Assembly (NCBI GenBank): GCA_023333565.1
Contig: JAJKFH010003075.1
Coordinates: 1,043,501 to 1,107,500, forward strand
DNA length: 64,000 nucleotides
Direction of reading: 5' to 3'
DNA from: Puffinus mauretanicus
Taxonomy: Eukaryota > Chordata > Aves > Procellariiformes > Procellariidae
Every line of letters begins with the position of its first letter. Position 1 is the stretch's first letter. This document shows, piece after piece, positions 1 to 14,600 of the stretch. Position numbers and translations under genes: made by a program. Under the pieces are notes generated by a model. The model did no database searches. It saw nothing but the letters and a program-made list of their open reading frames with translations, and was not told where the DNA came from.

Positions 1-2606
1 TACTGTTAAAAATAGGGATAAGGTGCTTATTATTCCAAAATAGAGAATAGCGTATAGAGCACGGATAAGGGATCTTTTCCTGGATAAGGACCAAACAAGT
101 CTTTAAAAACACTTGGAAGTCTACAAATTAATATATACCTTCTAAAACAGCCCAAAAGAATGCATAGACCATGGAAAACGAAGTTATTTTCTGTCCTGCA
201 ACCTACAGGTACTTCCTTCGCCATGTTAAAAGGGATTGAAAGTTTTGCTACTTTCAAATATGTAATAAAATGTACTTTATGCTTGCAACACATTTCTGAG
301 CAGAAATTTTTATCTTCTACAAATTTAAATAATGTGTGGTAGAAACAATTCTGAAATAATTGGAAGCAAGTTAATAAAGGAAGTCTGCTCACAAATTCAA
401 GGCAAAAAAAAAAAAAAGGAAGCTGAAAAAATTTCTTGCAAAACCTCAAAGTTCTTATTTTTATTTAAAAAAGCCTTAAGGCTGCATGTAATGTACTTAA
501 ATACATTGCCTGTTTCTTGCTCAATGGAGCCCTCCCTCTGATATTTGCTTCTGCCACAAAAAAATGTGAAAGTGGTAGCGTGCTAATGAAAAATGGCATG
601 GTACATGCCTATGCACAGCTACACACCTGTGGGGTGTACTGCGTACATAACTTTGTTCTTTTCCCTGCTGAAGAAATGCCATTTGACACACATTGTAGCC
701 TCACAAGATCAAACAGTACAAACGTAGCTGCCCCTCCCTCATCCACCAGCTCACTTCACTAATGAATTTATAGCAACGTTCTCGTTGGAGGCTCTTTCCA
801 TGCCTGAGATTCACTCAAATCCTCCCACTTGCTTCAGGACTAGCTTGTATCTGCAGCACTTAGCAACTGCCACTGAACTTGCAGTGAAATATTTACTATT
901 ACTATTACAGAAGAGCGCAGATAAGTAGTTAAAGAAATGTCTAGAAAAACAGTTGATTTAAGAGTAGGCTTCTGAAGACTGTAGGAAACAGACACTTTGC
1001 TGATTTTGTTAAATTTAGCAATAGTAGCATAGATGAAAGGCAAGATACCACAAAGTGAGCACATGCAAAACAGAAGAGAGCTGACCACACCACCATGTAG
1101 GCAGCTGACTCAAAAATGGAGGTTCTAGGAGATGGCCCAAAGAGTAAACTGCTGAACCACATAGAAATTAACCACCTGAAAGCTCATCTAGGGGCCTAAA
1201 CCCTTCCCCTAATCTTTTTCTGAATAGAAAAATAATATCAGTATATTGAAGGAACTTTGCAGAAGTTCAGTAACTTACAAAGTGACAGCTTGACGACGCA
1301 TTTCTCTGTCTATATTTGCAGCCATCTTCTTTCCCACTTAGGCTATCGTACATGACTTCATAAGCCATCAACTATACACAAGATCATCAATTACTTATCA
1401 ATAGATAAAGGCGGCCTACTAAAGAAATCCTGCTCCACTAGTCAGGCTAACAGAAGTTTCTTAGTGAAAGGTCAATACTGAAGCCACATTCTAGCTGTAC
1501 AAGGCATATTCAGATCTCTATACATTCACTAATTCCCCTTCTTCCTGCTGACTCTCTTTTTCAGGTGGTATTGAACTCTGTCTACCAGCTCAAAATTGCA
1601 CTTTCACATCAAGACACTGTGCAGCTGTCACCTTTTTGGACTTGAGAATGGACTATCCGCTGCAGTTCCTGTACAAAGAGTGCTGGAAAATGGGATGAAA
1701 TGCTTCTGGAAGTGCCTTTCTCAAGCCTGCAAATTACAGTGAGATGAATCATTCTCCCTCTACCGCTCCACTAATTGCAGAGGGAAACCAGATGCCTTAA
1801 CTTCTAGGCAGCTGCACTCAGGGCATGGGAACCCCACCCCACTTCCAAATTTTTTTTTCCTGTTAGAAAGAATTCCAAGACCTTTTACATTTTATGAAGC
1901 TCCAGACTTGTGCTGATGGACTTGTTCATCTAAGATAAAGCCAGCCTTAACCTCAGCAGGCTTTTTTTCTTCCTCTAATCCACCCTCCCAGAGAGGCTCA
2001 ATGTCATGGATTGCAAGTGCTTGGCATTTGTCACCAGAGTTTCTAACATCATTAGTGACCTAAAACACTTCCCTCAGCCTTCAAATTATTTGCTCATTTC
2101 CAATGTAAATTTAAAACAAATCTACAGCATGGTCCCTGAAGAACATTTTGAGAAGACCTGATTCATGTTTCACTTCAGTCTAATAGTCAGTTGATGTAAA
2201 TTCACATTCTCTTGAGGAAAGGCTGCATGGTTTGTCCTGTTACACAACATTTACTACATCAGCAGCCCTCATATCCCCTTGTTATGCCATGTTACTAATA
2301 CTGCAGTATTGCTAATATACACCTTTTTAAATAGCTGCAAATTCTTTTTTGATTCAAAGAAGTACATTTCTTTTGTTGAGCCCTATTCCTAGTGGAGGCT
2401 TAACAGGAACTGAAAAAGGGCTAAATTTCCATAGCATATATTCATTCAGATACGATCAAATATATTGCAGATTTTGGGGAGCAAAGTTTATTTCCACTAT
2501 TAATAGTTCAGCGCTGGTGCTTTTACTCTGTTATCAACAAAGCCATCTCTGAGGCATGGAGAAATTATTCATAAAAGACCACAAAAGAGGGGGATAAGGA
2601 ACTCAC
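1..2606 (-). other. PTPN14: PTPN14 intron (partial) after the fourth visible exon
   Basis: This is intronic, AT-rich sequence downstream of the donor at 2606-2605. I searched both strands for the next PTPN14 exon (rest of FERM F2) and did not see it. It contains short A and T runs (for example near 405-420), and no repeat family I can name. The short ORFs here, including a 139-codon one on the minus strand at 30-449, have no recognisable domains and sit over A-rich sequence. Confidence 0.8.
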
Positions 2607-2674
2607 CATAGGGAACAAGACATATTCTCGGAGGAAGTCATGAGATGCAAACTGATTATAGTCTCCAAAACCCG
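2607..2674 (-). CDS. PTPN14: PTPN14 fourth coding exon, FERM F2 lobe continued
   Basis: This small exon of 68 bases completes the split Ala codon (G|CG) and reads GFGDYNQF through [11 protein letters not shown], then ends in phase 0 at ATG|GTGAGT (GT at 2606-2605). The acceptor is TGTTGTTTTTTCCAG before 2674. It is too short to stand out as an ORF and was found by looking for the expected continuation of AGLAVQ. The next family segment (beginning around DLALEEAVLEEL) was not found in positions 1-2606, so the following exon must lie outside the window. Confidence 0.93.
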
Positions 2675-5600
2675 CTGGAAAAAACAACACAATTACTCAT
2701 TTTAGCACTTTCCACACATGTTAAGACCACACTCAACCTTTGCACAGATGCTTAATTTCAAGTGGGCGAGTTCTCTCTGAAGCCACAACCCAGCACAAAG
2801 ATTTCTGCTTGTACTTTAGCTTTTAACATGGAAGTCTGAAAATAATAGTGTTATTACTAGAGATCAAGTAACAGCCAACAAGTAATTTCTCTCTTTTGAT
2901 CCCTAATATTATGACCATTTGCAATGCTTAACCATCAGGAGTGAAAGAGTTTTTTTTTCTGTAGCTTCCATGAACTAATACCACCATCTAACAAGGCTGG
3001 GATTGCTCAGCCTCTTTAAAAATGGTGCACACTGTTGCTTCTCCATCATTTCCAAACCTGAACAGGAAAAAAAAAAAAAAAAAAAAGAAAATTAACCTAC
3101 CTCTGCTACAGTTCTACACAATTGTAGAAAAGAAGCTTAGTTTTACAGCCTAGGAGGTTAAAATCCACTAGCCAATTCTACTAAAAATTGTCAACAACCA
3201 ACATGGTTTGAGAGGAGGGGGGAAAGATCTTATCCTCCTGCAGCCAATATAACAGTACAGGCACTGTGTCACTTTAACTGACTGGCCCACACCTTTCTAC
3301 TTGCTGTTCTACATCTCTTTGAGAGGTACTTGTCTCCATGCTCACATTCACTCATATATCGGGCTGAGGATTCTTGTCTAAATGTCCTTGAAACCGTGGA
3401 GTTTTGAAAATGCTTCCTAAAGGGTAAACTACGTTAAAAAAACAAAACAAAGCCTATATTTATCTATCTGTTAAATACACAACAGCTTATATCAAAAGAA
3501 TATCTTGCCAGGAGGTTTTTATTTTATATTAATTGAACTGGATCAAACGCCATCTACAAGATCCTCATATTATAGAAGTTGGAAATTCCCACCATAAATC
3601 ATATTAGCTAAACATTCTTTCAAAGCTTCTAGACAATTTCACGTATTGCAGGATGCCAAAAATGCAGTTTCATTTTGTTTTTACCTCAGAGTTATGTTTT
3701 AACATAAACAGAAAGAAATCAAAATGGACATGAAACAGAGTCTGTATGTTTAAAAGAAATAAGTATTTCAAATATCTTCTTGCATCACATGCAAAGGACA
3801 AAGGGAGTAATACAAGGTCAGGAATAAAGCGAACAAGATTAGGTGCAGCATTCTGATGCAATGGTCTTCGAAATATAATAGATTATGTAGAAAATTCAGA
3901 ATAAAAGTGATTACTTCAAACTGATTACAAAGACTGACTCACTCTCAAAGTTAGCAAAAAGCTCCAAAAACACAGGACCAGTGAAACATGTTCAGTATCT
4001 ATTGAGCCCTAACTCACACACTGGAAAAACTTCATTTACTTAAATTGCAAGGTTCAGTATGGAATCTTACACATATATTTTCCTTTATTAATAAAACATT
4101 TCACGATTTGACAGGAAACATTTTTTCTTCCATTTTTAACCAAGAAATAAGATACCAAAATGGAATTTCTGCTGCCCTAAGGAAGATCATATTAGCATTA
4201 CTCTCCATTGAATCTTTAATTTTCAAGAATCAGATCTTCACGTTTGCTATTTATATATATACTTCCCCCTTCCCTCTCATTAGAGGACATGCCCAGAGCA
4301 TGATTGCTGAAACTCTACCTTAGGTTCTCATAGTCAGTTGTGGATGGACTGAAATATACTTTCTCCAAATACAGGGCTTCCTCCTCTGCCCATATACATT
4401 ATGTGATCCCACTTTTACTGATGTCCTTAGGAGGCTCAGAATAAAAAGCACATTGTAAGAAGTAGTTTATTATTAATTTATAACTCGCATAACAACTATG
4501 GTCATGTGTTCTTTCATACTTTAGATAGCACTATACAGCAAAATGAGTTTTTAATTAAAGGCAAAATTAAAGCTGCTGCTATGCTCTTTGATGTAATTGC
4601 ATTTCAAACCAGAGAACGTGAAGCAAATTCATTACAGCAAAGTACTCTGTGGTCGGGGTTGGAAGAACTGGAGTTTTGTTCAGATTCACTAACATGGATT
4701 TTAGAAATAGGAAAGTTGAACACTGTGATGTGGTCCATCATTCCCTCCCTGAGGGTGTGTTTCATCAACGGCAGTCCACCTATGCACTTTTAAATCAATA
4801 GAAAACCCAGCTGTTGTGAGTAGGAGTCACACAAGGCCTTAGTTAGTGCCCAGTCAACATATAGAACAAACCAAAAAAGCCAACGTTGGAAAAGGGCTAT
4901 CAGGTCATGTCATCTTACCTTGCACTGCCAAACCAGCTAGTCGAATTCCCTGCTCCAATGAAGAAACTAATCGGCCATCAAGAACATCCTTTTTCACTTG
5001 TAGGTAATACTGATATCTACAAACAAAAAAAGAGCACAAATTAGAACATCTATATGTTTGTACATTTTCTATAGAACAAATGACTGCTGAAAGCAAGGAA
5101 AACTCACCACAAACAAGTCAGGCAGTTAAATAGCAGTCTGTGCCTGGCTTCGGAAGTTCCACATTACAAAACAAATCAATATGAACCCTACTACATGTGC
5201 AATGCTTCCAGGTGGATGAAACTGAAAATAAAAAAGTTCTAATTTGTTTTCCCTAGACCACAGAGAAGAGGGACATCTGCTGGGATTACCTCCTCCATAA
5301 ATTTTGTAGAGGTTACGGAAGACCATGCAATGACCAATACAAAAAGAGGCTGTTGCATATTTCTTCTGTTGTTTTTGCTCCAGTGTCACCATTTTGATAG
5401 AAGAAACAGAATTTTAGCAACATACTTTGGCCTACTGACATAACTTTAACTATGGCCCATATAGAAGTTTTTTAAATTGGCATCTCTCATCTGTAAGGAT
5501 GACTTAGACACACAAATCAAGCAAAACCAGCTTCTAATATCATGCATTTTCTGATCTGCAGTAACTAATCACAAGACAAACTACGTTAGTTTTAACCACA

Positions 5601-8600
5601 GCGACAGAACTCACACATTTCGCCTTACATTTGCAATAGAGTAGATGAGGACAAACAAGAATCTTTACATAAAAAGCTTAACAAGTTACTGTCCCCATCC
5701 GTGCATCCCTCCCATCCACTGAACTGGACCAGACCCGCAGCAGAGCTGGCGAAAGCAGCAGGGATATGTACCAGTCCCTCCAGCATATCAGGTTAAAGTC
5801 CAGTGGAGACAGCTTCATTAACAGGCCACAACTTTTTATTCTGCAGGCACCAATGCACGTTCCCTCGAGGTACCTGTGTGGCCTGGGTAGTAAAACCAGG
5901 CAGGGGGCAAGACAGGCAGCTGAAGAAGTTACAGCCACAATTGCAAGGACATCATATCAGCCACTGATGTGCCAACAATCAAATGCAGTTGAGTTACAGC
6001 GATATAATGATCTCACATCCACCAGCTTAAACTTTTGGTGCAGACATAGGTAACCTGTTCCAACTGAGATGAAACAACTTCTTCTCAGCCAACATGCAAC
6101 AACTCATCAGTTCTGAGCCCAAAGGTAGAGGTACTGTACCAGCCTAGCCACAGTCCATGTGTGCACTCATGCACCAAATCCCCAGACCTGCTGATAGTAA
6201 CTGATGCACCCGGGTGACCCGAGTTAGGAAACCCCAAAAACCTACAAAGGGGTTTCTCAGGCTGTGACCAGACATGCCAGTCTGGCTGCAGCTGAACCAG
6301 GTTAGGAGGTCACTGCTCCCTTCAGCTGCATGCCTGCTTACCCCCCTAATACAAAGGGCATCCCCTCAAAATGGCATGGATTTAAAAAAATAATTGCTTG
6401 AGATAAACCAGGTTAGAAAGAAATGGTACACAAGCTTGCTAGCCAGTCTCAGAGACTGCAACTTCTGCGAGGCGGACAGCAAAGAGCCGTCAGAAAGACT
6501 GGGGGCAGTAAACTCCTCAGTGGACTTGGCTGCGACCAGCACACCACATCTGACTTTACCTTTGAACCTTTGGGAATCGCAAAGAAACTGTTCTGGTCTT
6601 GTTTTAACAATTTCGGACACGTGTGCGTGTGTGTGTGCATGCGTGTGCAAGTCACCTTCCCAGTACCAATGCAATTAACCTTTCCTTCTTGGAAAAGAGA
6701 ACCACTGTAACCCACGTTACAGGGACTGCACTGCCTTAACTATACTTGAAAATGTTACCATTTAATTCTGCGTGGAGATGTTAGAAAATACCTACGTGCT
6801 TCAAAACCAGCATAACCCAAGCCATGCTTTGAAGGCTATTAATCAAATGCAGCATTTTACATTTTTCTTCAGTTAACTCTTCCGTCAGCGATGTGAGATG
6901 CAGTAACTTGCCACTAGACAGCACCAATGCTCTGACCAGACCCGTACTCTCAGGGCAGCAGGGTGTTTAGAGGCTATAAGCACTGCAGGGCAGAGAAATC
7001 CTCTCAGGGAAGGCCTCTGCACATATTCTTCAGCTCACCATTTTTACGTGCGCTTAAAACGTAATTGTTGGGTTACTTGTTTTAGGCTTCCTCTTCCCCT
7101 CTCTGCCCTACAACAGGCAGAAGAACATTTTCAAACAGGAAAAATATAATCTCATTTAAAATGCTTAGATTTGGCTTTCACACAGCCTAATGAAGATTAA
7201 AACTTCAGGGGATTTTGAAATTTGACTGAGAGAGGCAGTGTAAAAAGCATACGGCTTCTCAGCTTGAGCCCCCTTGAAGCAGAGGTTTCACACTTGCTCT
7301 GTCCGAGAGACAAATCCGCTTGTTTCCACTTCTTTGCAATGACTAAATCCAAACTCTGAAAATACGCACGCTTTCATACAAGCTTGACATAAGCTGCTTT
7401 ATCAAGTATGCAGGTGACCAAGTGTTTGCTGAATCTGATCGTCGAGACTTGTAATCCCGAAAGCAAGCTATTTATGTCAATGCTACATATACATGCGTGA
7501 GTTACATATTCTGGTCTAACACAACAAAAGTAAAATCCACATCTGCCATAAAGTTAGAGCTACTGTTAAAACAAATACGAAGTTAAGAGACTACATGAAA
7601 GTCATAACAATGTAAAATCATACAGTGACATCCCAGCTCTATAGAGGTCAAGAATGTCACCAGCTTTAGTGGAGCCATGATTTCAGCCACAAAACTATAG
7701 TTTTGTGCCCACAAAACTATAGATAAATCATAGAAAGGATTATTTAGGTAAGTATCATCAAAAATACAATGTCAATGCAGTACTGTAGTATCAAATATTA
7801 CAACCAAGACTTTCAAAAGAAACAGTGATGTGGGGTTTTAGTTGCAATTTTAGTTGCCAATACTTTAGAAAAATTGTTTTAAGACAGCAGTCAGCACCCA
7901 CTTTTCGAGAAAGATGCCCATTTACAGGTGTTTCACCCTGATTGTCAGAAACAGGTCACATTTAAAAATCTTAATAGGAATATTCTACAATATTATGGTA
8001 CAGCATTGCATTTACTAACACTGTAGCAGAATAAAAGTTTAGGATTTATTATATATTGTAGATTAACATGCAGTAAGAGTTTAAAGGACATATATAATTA
8101 GCTCGCTGACATTAACTAGTGTATCCATCAGGAAAAACCTCATGGAGAAAGTTGTCACCTTTCACAGGCAAATGCACTGAAAAGCAATCACCTGCCACGG
8201 CTCTGACACCTTTTTCAATGGAAGTGCCAAGATAAACTGAAGAAGATTGAGGCAGAAACCTATGGTCTGTACCACCTTCATCTTTATCCCTGGACTGACA
8301 GTGACAAGGGCCACCCACCTAAGGTGTTACTTGACATCTCCTTTCGTCATGGCCACATAAGGCACAAACCGGGACACCTCCTTCACGAACTGGCGTGGCT
8401 AATTCCACTGTCAAGGAAGAGGAGGAGCATACCCTGGAGGAAGCTCTGCCAGAAGGCTCTAATAGCTCTACCAGCCACAGATTCATGGCTCAGCTGTGCT
8501 GCAAAACTGTGGTCAGGCTCTCTGCCCAGCCAACGGAGAGGAGAAATTGGCCCACATTCTGTCAAGGATTTCAGGCTCCTCCATCTGAAATTATGTTAAA

Positions 8601-11600
8601 TGCTGTTATTATGTCACTATGCTAGCTGAGACTGCTCTTTGTTCGCTTGGATTGCAAAAGTAGATCTATAATTTGAGGGAAATCAACATTTTAAAAATTA
8701 TTCAGCTATAGATTCACTGAGGAAAGCTGCTCCAGAACAGCCGACAAAAACATGCATTTCATAAGCCTCCTATTAGGTGGTTCAGTTGGGAAAGCATATG
8801 GAAATTGAACAAAAGAGAAGTTTGCAATCTGCACCCCCAAATAATAAAAGGCAAGAAATTAAAAATTAAGACTTGCAAAGCTTTAATCACAGAGCCCTTC
8901 TGGCATACTAGGAGAGTGCAGGGCAGAAGAGACACCACCATAGCCAAGTGGGCTGAGAGCTGAAATCTCTCACCTTCGTTGCTCATTTTGGGTTAAACAT
9001 TTTTAGCAGAGCCGTTGTGTATTCAATATAATAAAGGCTACTACAGTTTGCCAGCCTGTAGCTAATTCCAAGGGGAATGGGAGTGGACAACAAGTCTGAA
9101 CAAAGCCATAATTATAAGGATATCATTTCCCACAACTCTATTTAGCCAACACAGAAACATTAGAAGTATATTTGCATCTATTGCATCAAAAAGCATACTT
9201 TTTATAAAGTAAGTAAGCTGCAACTGGACAACTATGAGACAACATCTGAACTCCAGAATCAACATCTGCACTTTAGCAATCCATACTACATCAGAGGAAA
9301 GAAAACCCAAATAATATTAGTAAGCAGGAGATAAGGGTACTGGTTTAAAATTTAATTGCAACACCCAGATTCAGACTCAGCTACAGCTGTGTAAATGTAG
9401 AGAAACTCCATTTGCCCATACAATTCTGCACAGACCTCCCAAGATCGGGATTCGTGTTTGTTCTCCTGTCACTTCAAAAAAGAACGTGGGTGTTTGTATA
9501 GTGTCACTGAATTCATTGCACTCTTCCATCTCCACTGTTTAGCTGATGTGTAACCTCTGTTGCTGTTTAATATATGCAGAAAATAACTCAATTCATTTTA
9601 CTGATTTCCGTTCTCTTTAACAACCAATGTTTCAGACACCACAAGCCACACGGAACCTGGCCTGATCAATATTGGAAGCGAGATCTTTGTGGAGAAATTA
9701 AAGGATGTTTTACAGAAGTAAGAATATGGGTTAGTTTTGCAGAGTAATTGCACTGGTGCACTGCATCTTCACTATTTTCCTACTAGTGACTTCCACAAGA
9801 ACCACAAGGCAAATACTTCATTAATAATTGCTCAATATTATCAGACCCGGTAGCCTTAGTAATCAAGCAGCATCCAACTCTGCTAGGAAATGTACAAGAA
9901 CAGAACAAAAAATGCTTATTGCCCCAGGGATTTACAATCTAAATATGTATTTCATACACATACCTAGGTCTATATGTTTATACAAAAAAAGTGACAGGAT
10001 TGAGATAATAAGGATTAATCCTGTTTGAATGCTGTGCTGTGATCAGTCTGGATTTTTGTTATTTTTCCCTGTTTTATTTTTCTTCTCTGTATGTCAGGGT
10101 CAGGAAGGGTTTGGAATATACACATTACCTCTAGTGCACCAGAAAACACTTTTTAAAAACTTTTTTTTTTTAATCAGTCAGTATGTTTTTCTGGAAATTT
10201 CAAGCCAGTATGAATAAATACATTACAGTTTCAATACCAATAAATACTTACCTTGAGTGTATCTGAAAATACACAAAGTACTACAAAACATGTACTAGCT
10301 ACCCAAGAGGTATAATTCCTTTAAAATCGTTTCTAATGATGCAATTACTGGCATGACTAACTTTTTTATAACTCATTAGGTACCTTTTTGGCGTCAAGCC
10401 TATCTATTGGATAACTGCATAGCTATGTAGTTTAACTTCTTCTCTGGAGGAAAAGAGAACTGCTTTACCGTTTCATATCTCCAAAAGAAGAAGTCTTTAA
10501 GACTCAAAGGAGAAACAGATTGGCCCACAAGTGGTTTAGCTCAAGACCTTCAGCTGTTTTCCAACTTCAAAAAAAAAAATTGCAATTAGACTACAACATG
10601 ATCTTCTAAAATTAGGAACACAATAAAAGTCTCACTGAATCACAACAACAGTCCGACTCAGCTCATTTGGGTTTATCTTAGTATGGTAATATACTTCTGA
10701 GCAGAGACGCTGCAATGCACACTTATGCAATAATCTGCCCACAGGGGAAGCAGTTTCTCCAGAATAGAGGCCTTTTATCATTTACTAAAATTATTTTAAG
10801 CATTAGCTTTGATATTGATGTGTCTATTGTTCATCTCACACCGTAAAATCTGCCATGATCTTGGCTTTGGTACTATTTAGCAACAGGATTCCACAGATAC
10901 CTATATGCTACATTTTAAAGAGAAACCCATTTTTTTATTTTAAACACAGGGTCTTTCATATTTTCTCAGCCTTTGAGTTAGATGAGCCAACGACTCAGCT
11001 ATTCAATGGGCAAAGGAACTAACTGATAATGACCAAAAGGTTATTTTTATGTATTTATTACATATTTGAAACAATCATGGTAATACTTAACTCTTACTGG
11101 TTGCTTTTCTGAGAAAAACATGCTTTAAATAGTATTAATGATCATTAGCGTAATTTTATAAACAGAACATCTGAGGCACATGGCTGGTGAAGTTACTTGT
11201 GCAAGGAACTTGGGCAGGAAAGCAAGGCAGATTTGGGGGATCTAGGTTTTGTTCCCAAGTCTCAAATCAGAGTACTTACTGGATGCTGCTTATTTCATGT
11301 GGGTCACTCAATATACTGCAACAAAACTGACCGCAAACTTGGACTGGGTTTTATATGGCAAGAAAGGAAGGCAGGCACGCAGACAAGACTGGTCTTTTCA
11401 GATACAACCTTCAGTATATTGGCAAAGATGGTGTTATGATTTCTGGGCTTGAGCATGCTGAAACACATTTTAGATGCAAGGATTCAATCAGCACATCTTA
11501 ATCTACAGGCACTTTAAAAAAAGAGGTACATACATTGATGATGTCATTGTCAGTAACGCAGAGCTAAGGCCTTGCCTTTGCCGTTGTAAAAAACTTAGAT

Positions 11601-14600
11601 GGTGTTGATAAACAGAACATCTCCAGCTCGCTCCTTTGGAATTTCATCAACTTCTCTCCCAGCGAAAGTCTGATGTTTCGCGGTACTAGACAATAGCCAT
11701 TTATCTGGGATTTGTGGTAGAATATAAAAAGCAATGGCTGTGCTTCCACTACTAAAGGGTAATATTTTTGGAAGGGTATTATTGAGAATAAGTCTACCAC
11801 ACCCTGTCACAGACCTTCAGAAAGATCAGCAGACTTGCCAGAAAAAAAAAGGGAAAGAGACAAAAGAGCCTTTATCACACATGCAGGAGGAAATTCCTCC
11901 AGAAGCTCAAACTGTCAATGCCAATAGTAAAAACACAGTCATAACAGTTTCTAGGGTAGGAACTCCTTGATCATAACAACCTTATAAAATGGGTCAAGGT
12001 TAGCTTCAGGTAACTGAGAAATGAGGTTGTTCAAAAGCAGCATCCAACTGTCTAAATCCTGGTTTCCTCTAGCAGCTGGATGGAAAACATGACTGAAGCT
12101 AAAAATAAAATAAATGAAATACATGGAAAGATTTGTGTCATTCCTTTTCCTCTTCCTAATGAGACAGAACAATGCTGGGTTAGCATCATTTTCACACGTA
12201 GGACTGAAAAAGGAGGACAATTGAAACACAGTTCATATCACCTATTTCCACATCGCTCACTCTCTCTTTAAAAGCAACAGTTTATAGCTGAAGGGGAGAA
12301 AAGGGTATTCGGCTAAAACAGGCTAATTTCACAATGACGATCCCTTTCCGTTTGTTTTGATATGCAGCTTGTGAGCATCAGGACAAACGGTACACAGCCT
12401 CGACAGCTGGCTTGCTCTCTGGGCTGCAATGAGGCACACAGTGAAAGGTAAGCGAGCACATCTGACCAGCGATGACCCAACGTCTTCCAAAGGTTAAGGT
12501 CCAGCTACACAGTCAACTCCTGGCTAAGGACACTAGAACAGGAAAACCTTTGCACACCTAAAAACAGCCTAATTAGAATTTTGCACTGCTTAGTTGTTGT
12601 TTACCACCTCTATTTCATCAGTTTACTACTGAAAGGTCGTTTGTTTGCATGCATTCCCAGTCTATTAAAATTTCAGATCTCCACCAAGTCTTTACACAGC
12701 TGGCAGAAGATTCCAAATGTAAATGCAAAGTATAAGCATTTTAGGAGCAATAAGCTTTTTCTCTGGCGTGAATCAGTCAAATTTTTGCAGCAAAACTGCA
12801 CATTCAAAAAAGAAGAGAATACACGTATTGCAAACGGACATGGGACTGTTTAGGAAGGTAACACGTGCTTTATAACCTCTCACATATAAGCAGCTGCTTC
12901 CAGTACAGCCTGGTATCAAAGTGTGGTGGCTCTTTGGTGCCCAGTGTTAAACGGATGGCTAGTGAAACCCTTAGCAGTTAGACAGGAGACAACAGCATCA
13001 CACTCAGCATTCTCGTTGGCAGCAACAGACCAAGCCTGGATTCTAAAGAAGCGCTCTGCGAGTGTTTTTCTTTCCCTGCCATTTCTGACGGGCCACAAGC
13101 ACGGACATGCACCCAGGCCTTGTTGCGGCCCGCAGACATGACACAAGCCTTCCAAAACACGCACTCCTTCCGCCAGCAGCTGCAGCTTTACAGTATCCAC
13201 CAACTTCTCTATATTTAAAAAGGAACCCCCCAACCGCAACAGGTCCATCCTCTGTACTTGTACTTTTTGTTAAGAGTGTATTATACTTTTTGGATACTCC
13301 AAGTTCAAATAAACCCACAAACACAAAGTTAAACCTTAAATAAAAAGGCCAGTAATGGCATGCTTTAGCAAGAAAGGAAGGCATGCCACAACCTGATCCT
13401 GATTTTCTGCCCTTGAACTCTTGAATTAATTATAACAAATTACAGGGAGCCCCACTACAATTCATAAGCACAATAAACTCCCTTACAACCACCTATAATT
13501 TTATCAGAGTTAATCCAAATACCTAAGGAATTATACAGCACAAAACTCCAGCATGCCTTTTAGAGTAAAAAAATGGGGGAAGCCATATTCTCTTGTCTTC
13601 CGAGCCCTCTCTCTTAGCAAAGGCTACGTGTGGTCTCTGCGAGCTGGAGTCCAGCAAAGCCAGGCCCTGGTGACACCACCATAGCATTTATCCTTATAAA
13701 GGCTGGAGTGAGATTGCAAAAGTAAAGCAAAACAATCAAAATCACATAATGCGAAGAAATCTGTATTTTACCGTTTTCAGCTGAAAAACAACATTCAATG
13801 CAAGCATAAATATTACACAGAAACACCAGAATAAAACATTTAGGAGTGAAGAATTCGTTAGCCACACGTCTTTGAAAAAAGCCACGTATCCATCTGGTTT
13901 GGATTTAAGCACATGCTGGAAGTGTTATTGTTCAACATGGCAGTCCTATTGACTTCAGACTACTCGCATAGTTAAGCTTAAATACACGCTCAACTACGCG
14001 CTCATGTCTCCCGAAGCGAGCAAAACACTTGCATTTGGCTACAGAGATCCAAAGGAGGATTACAATACAGGAGACTTTATTTTTTCTTATTAGCTTCACT
14101 TTCTTTTTTGATCATAAAAAAAGAAAAAAAAGTAGAACTGAGTCAGGTAGGTGAATTGCAACAATGCCACATACTGCTTTTCATACGTAGATCTTAAATG
14201 CTATAGAGGAAGATCAGTATTCTCATTCTCCCACCCTATCGCCAAAAGAAAAAAAAAAAAAAAAAATCACAGTGAGAAAACAGGGGACTGAGGAAGGATG
14301 CAACTTCCCATAATGGTAGTAACACTGAACTAAACCCAAATCACCTCTTCATCAGTAGGATCCACAGGTCAAATGGATATCAAAGCCTGTGAGAAAAATC
14401 CCTCTTGCTAAACTTCCTTCAGCTTTTTTGTGCAGTCTGCAAGGAAAAAAATATCAGTACTCAACAGGGTTTTTTTCTGAGTGCAAACCCACAAGGTCTC
14501 ACACAACTGCTGCCTCCACCTTCACCTTCCTACTAACGCGATCTCCCCCATTCCCATACAGGGTCCTAGGGCTCTTTCTCCTCACCCGGGGCTGTGCATG

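Noticed and set aside
1255..1300. Donor-like TTTGTAAGTT on the minus strand, possible next PTPN14 exon
   Set aside because: The upstream reading frame does not give the expected FERM F2 continuation (DLALEEAVLEEL-like) and no acceptor fits.
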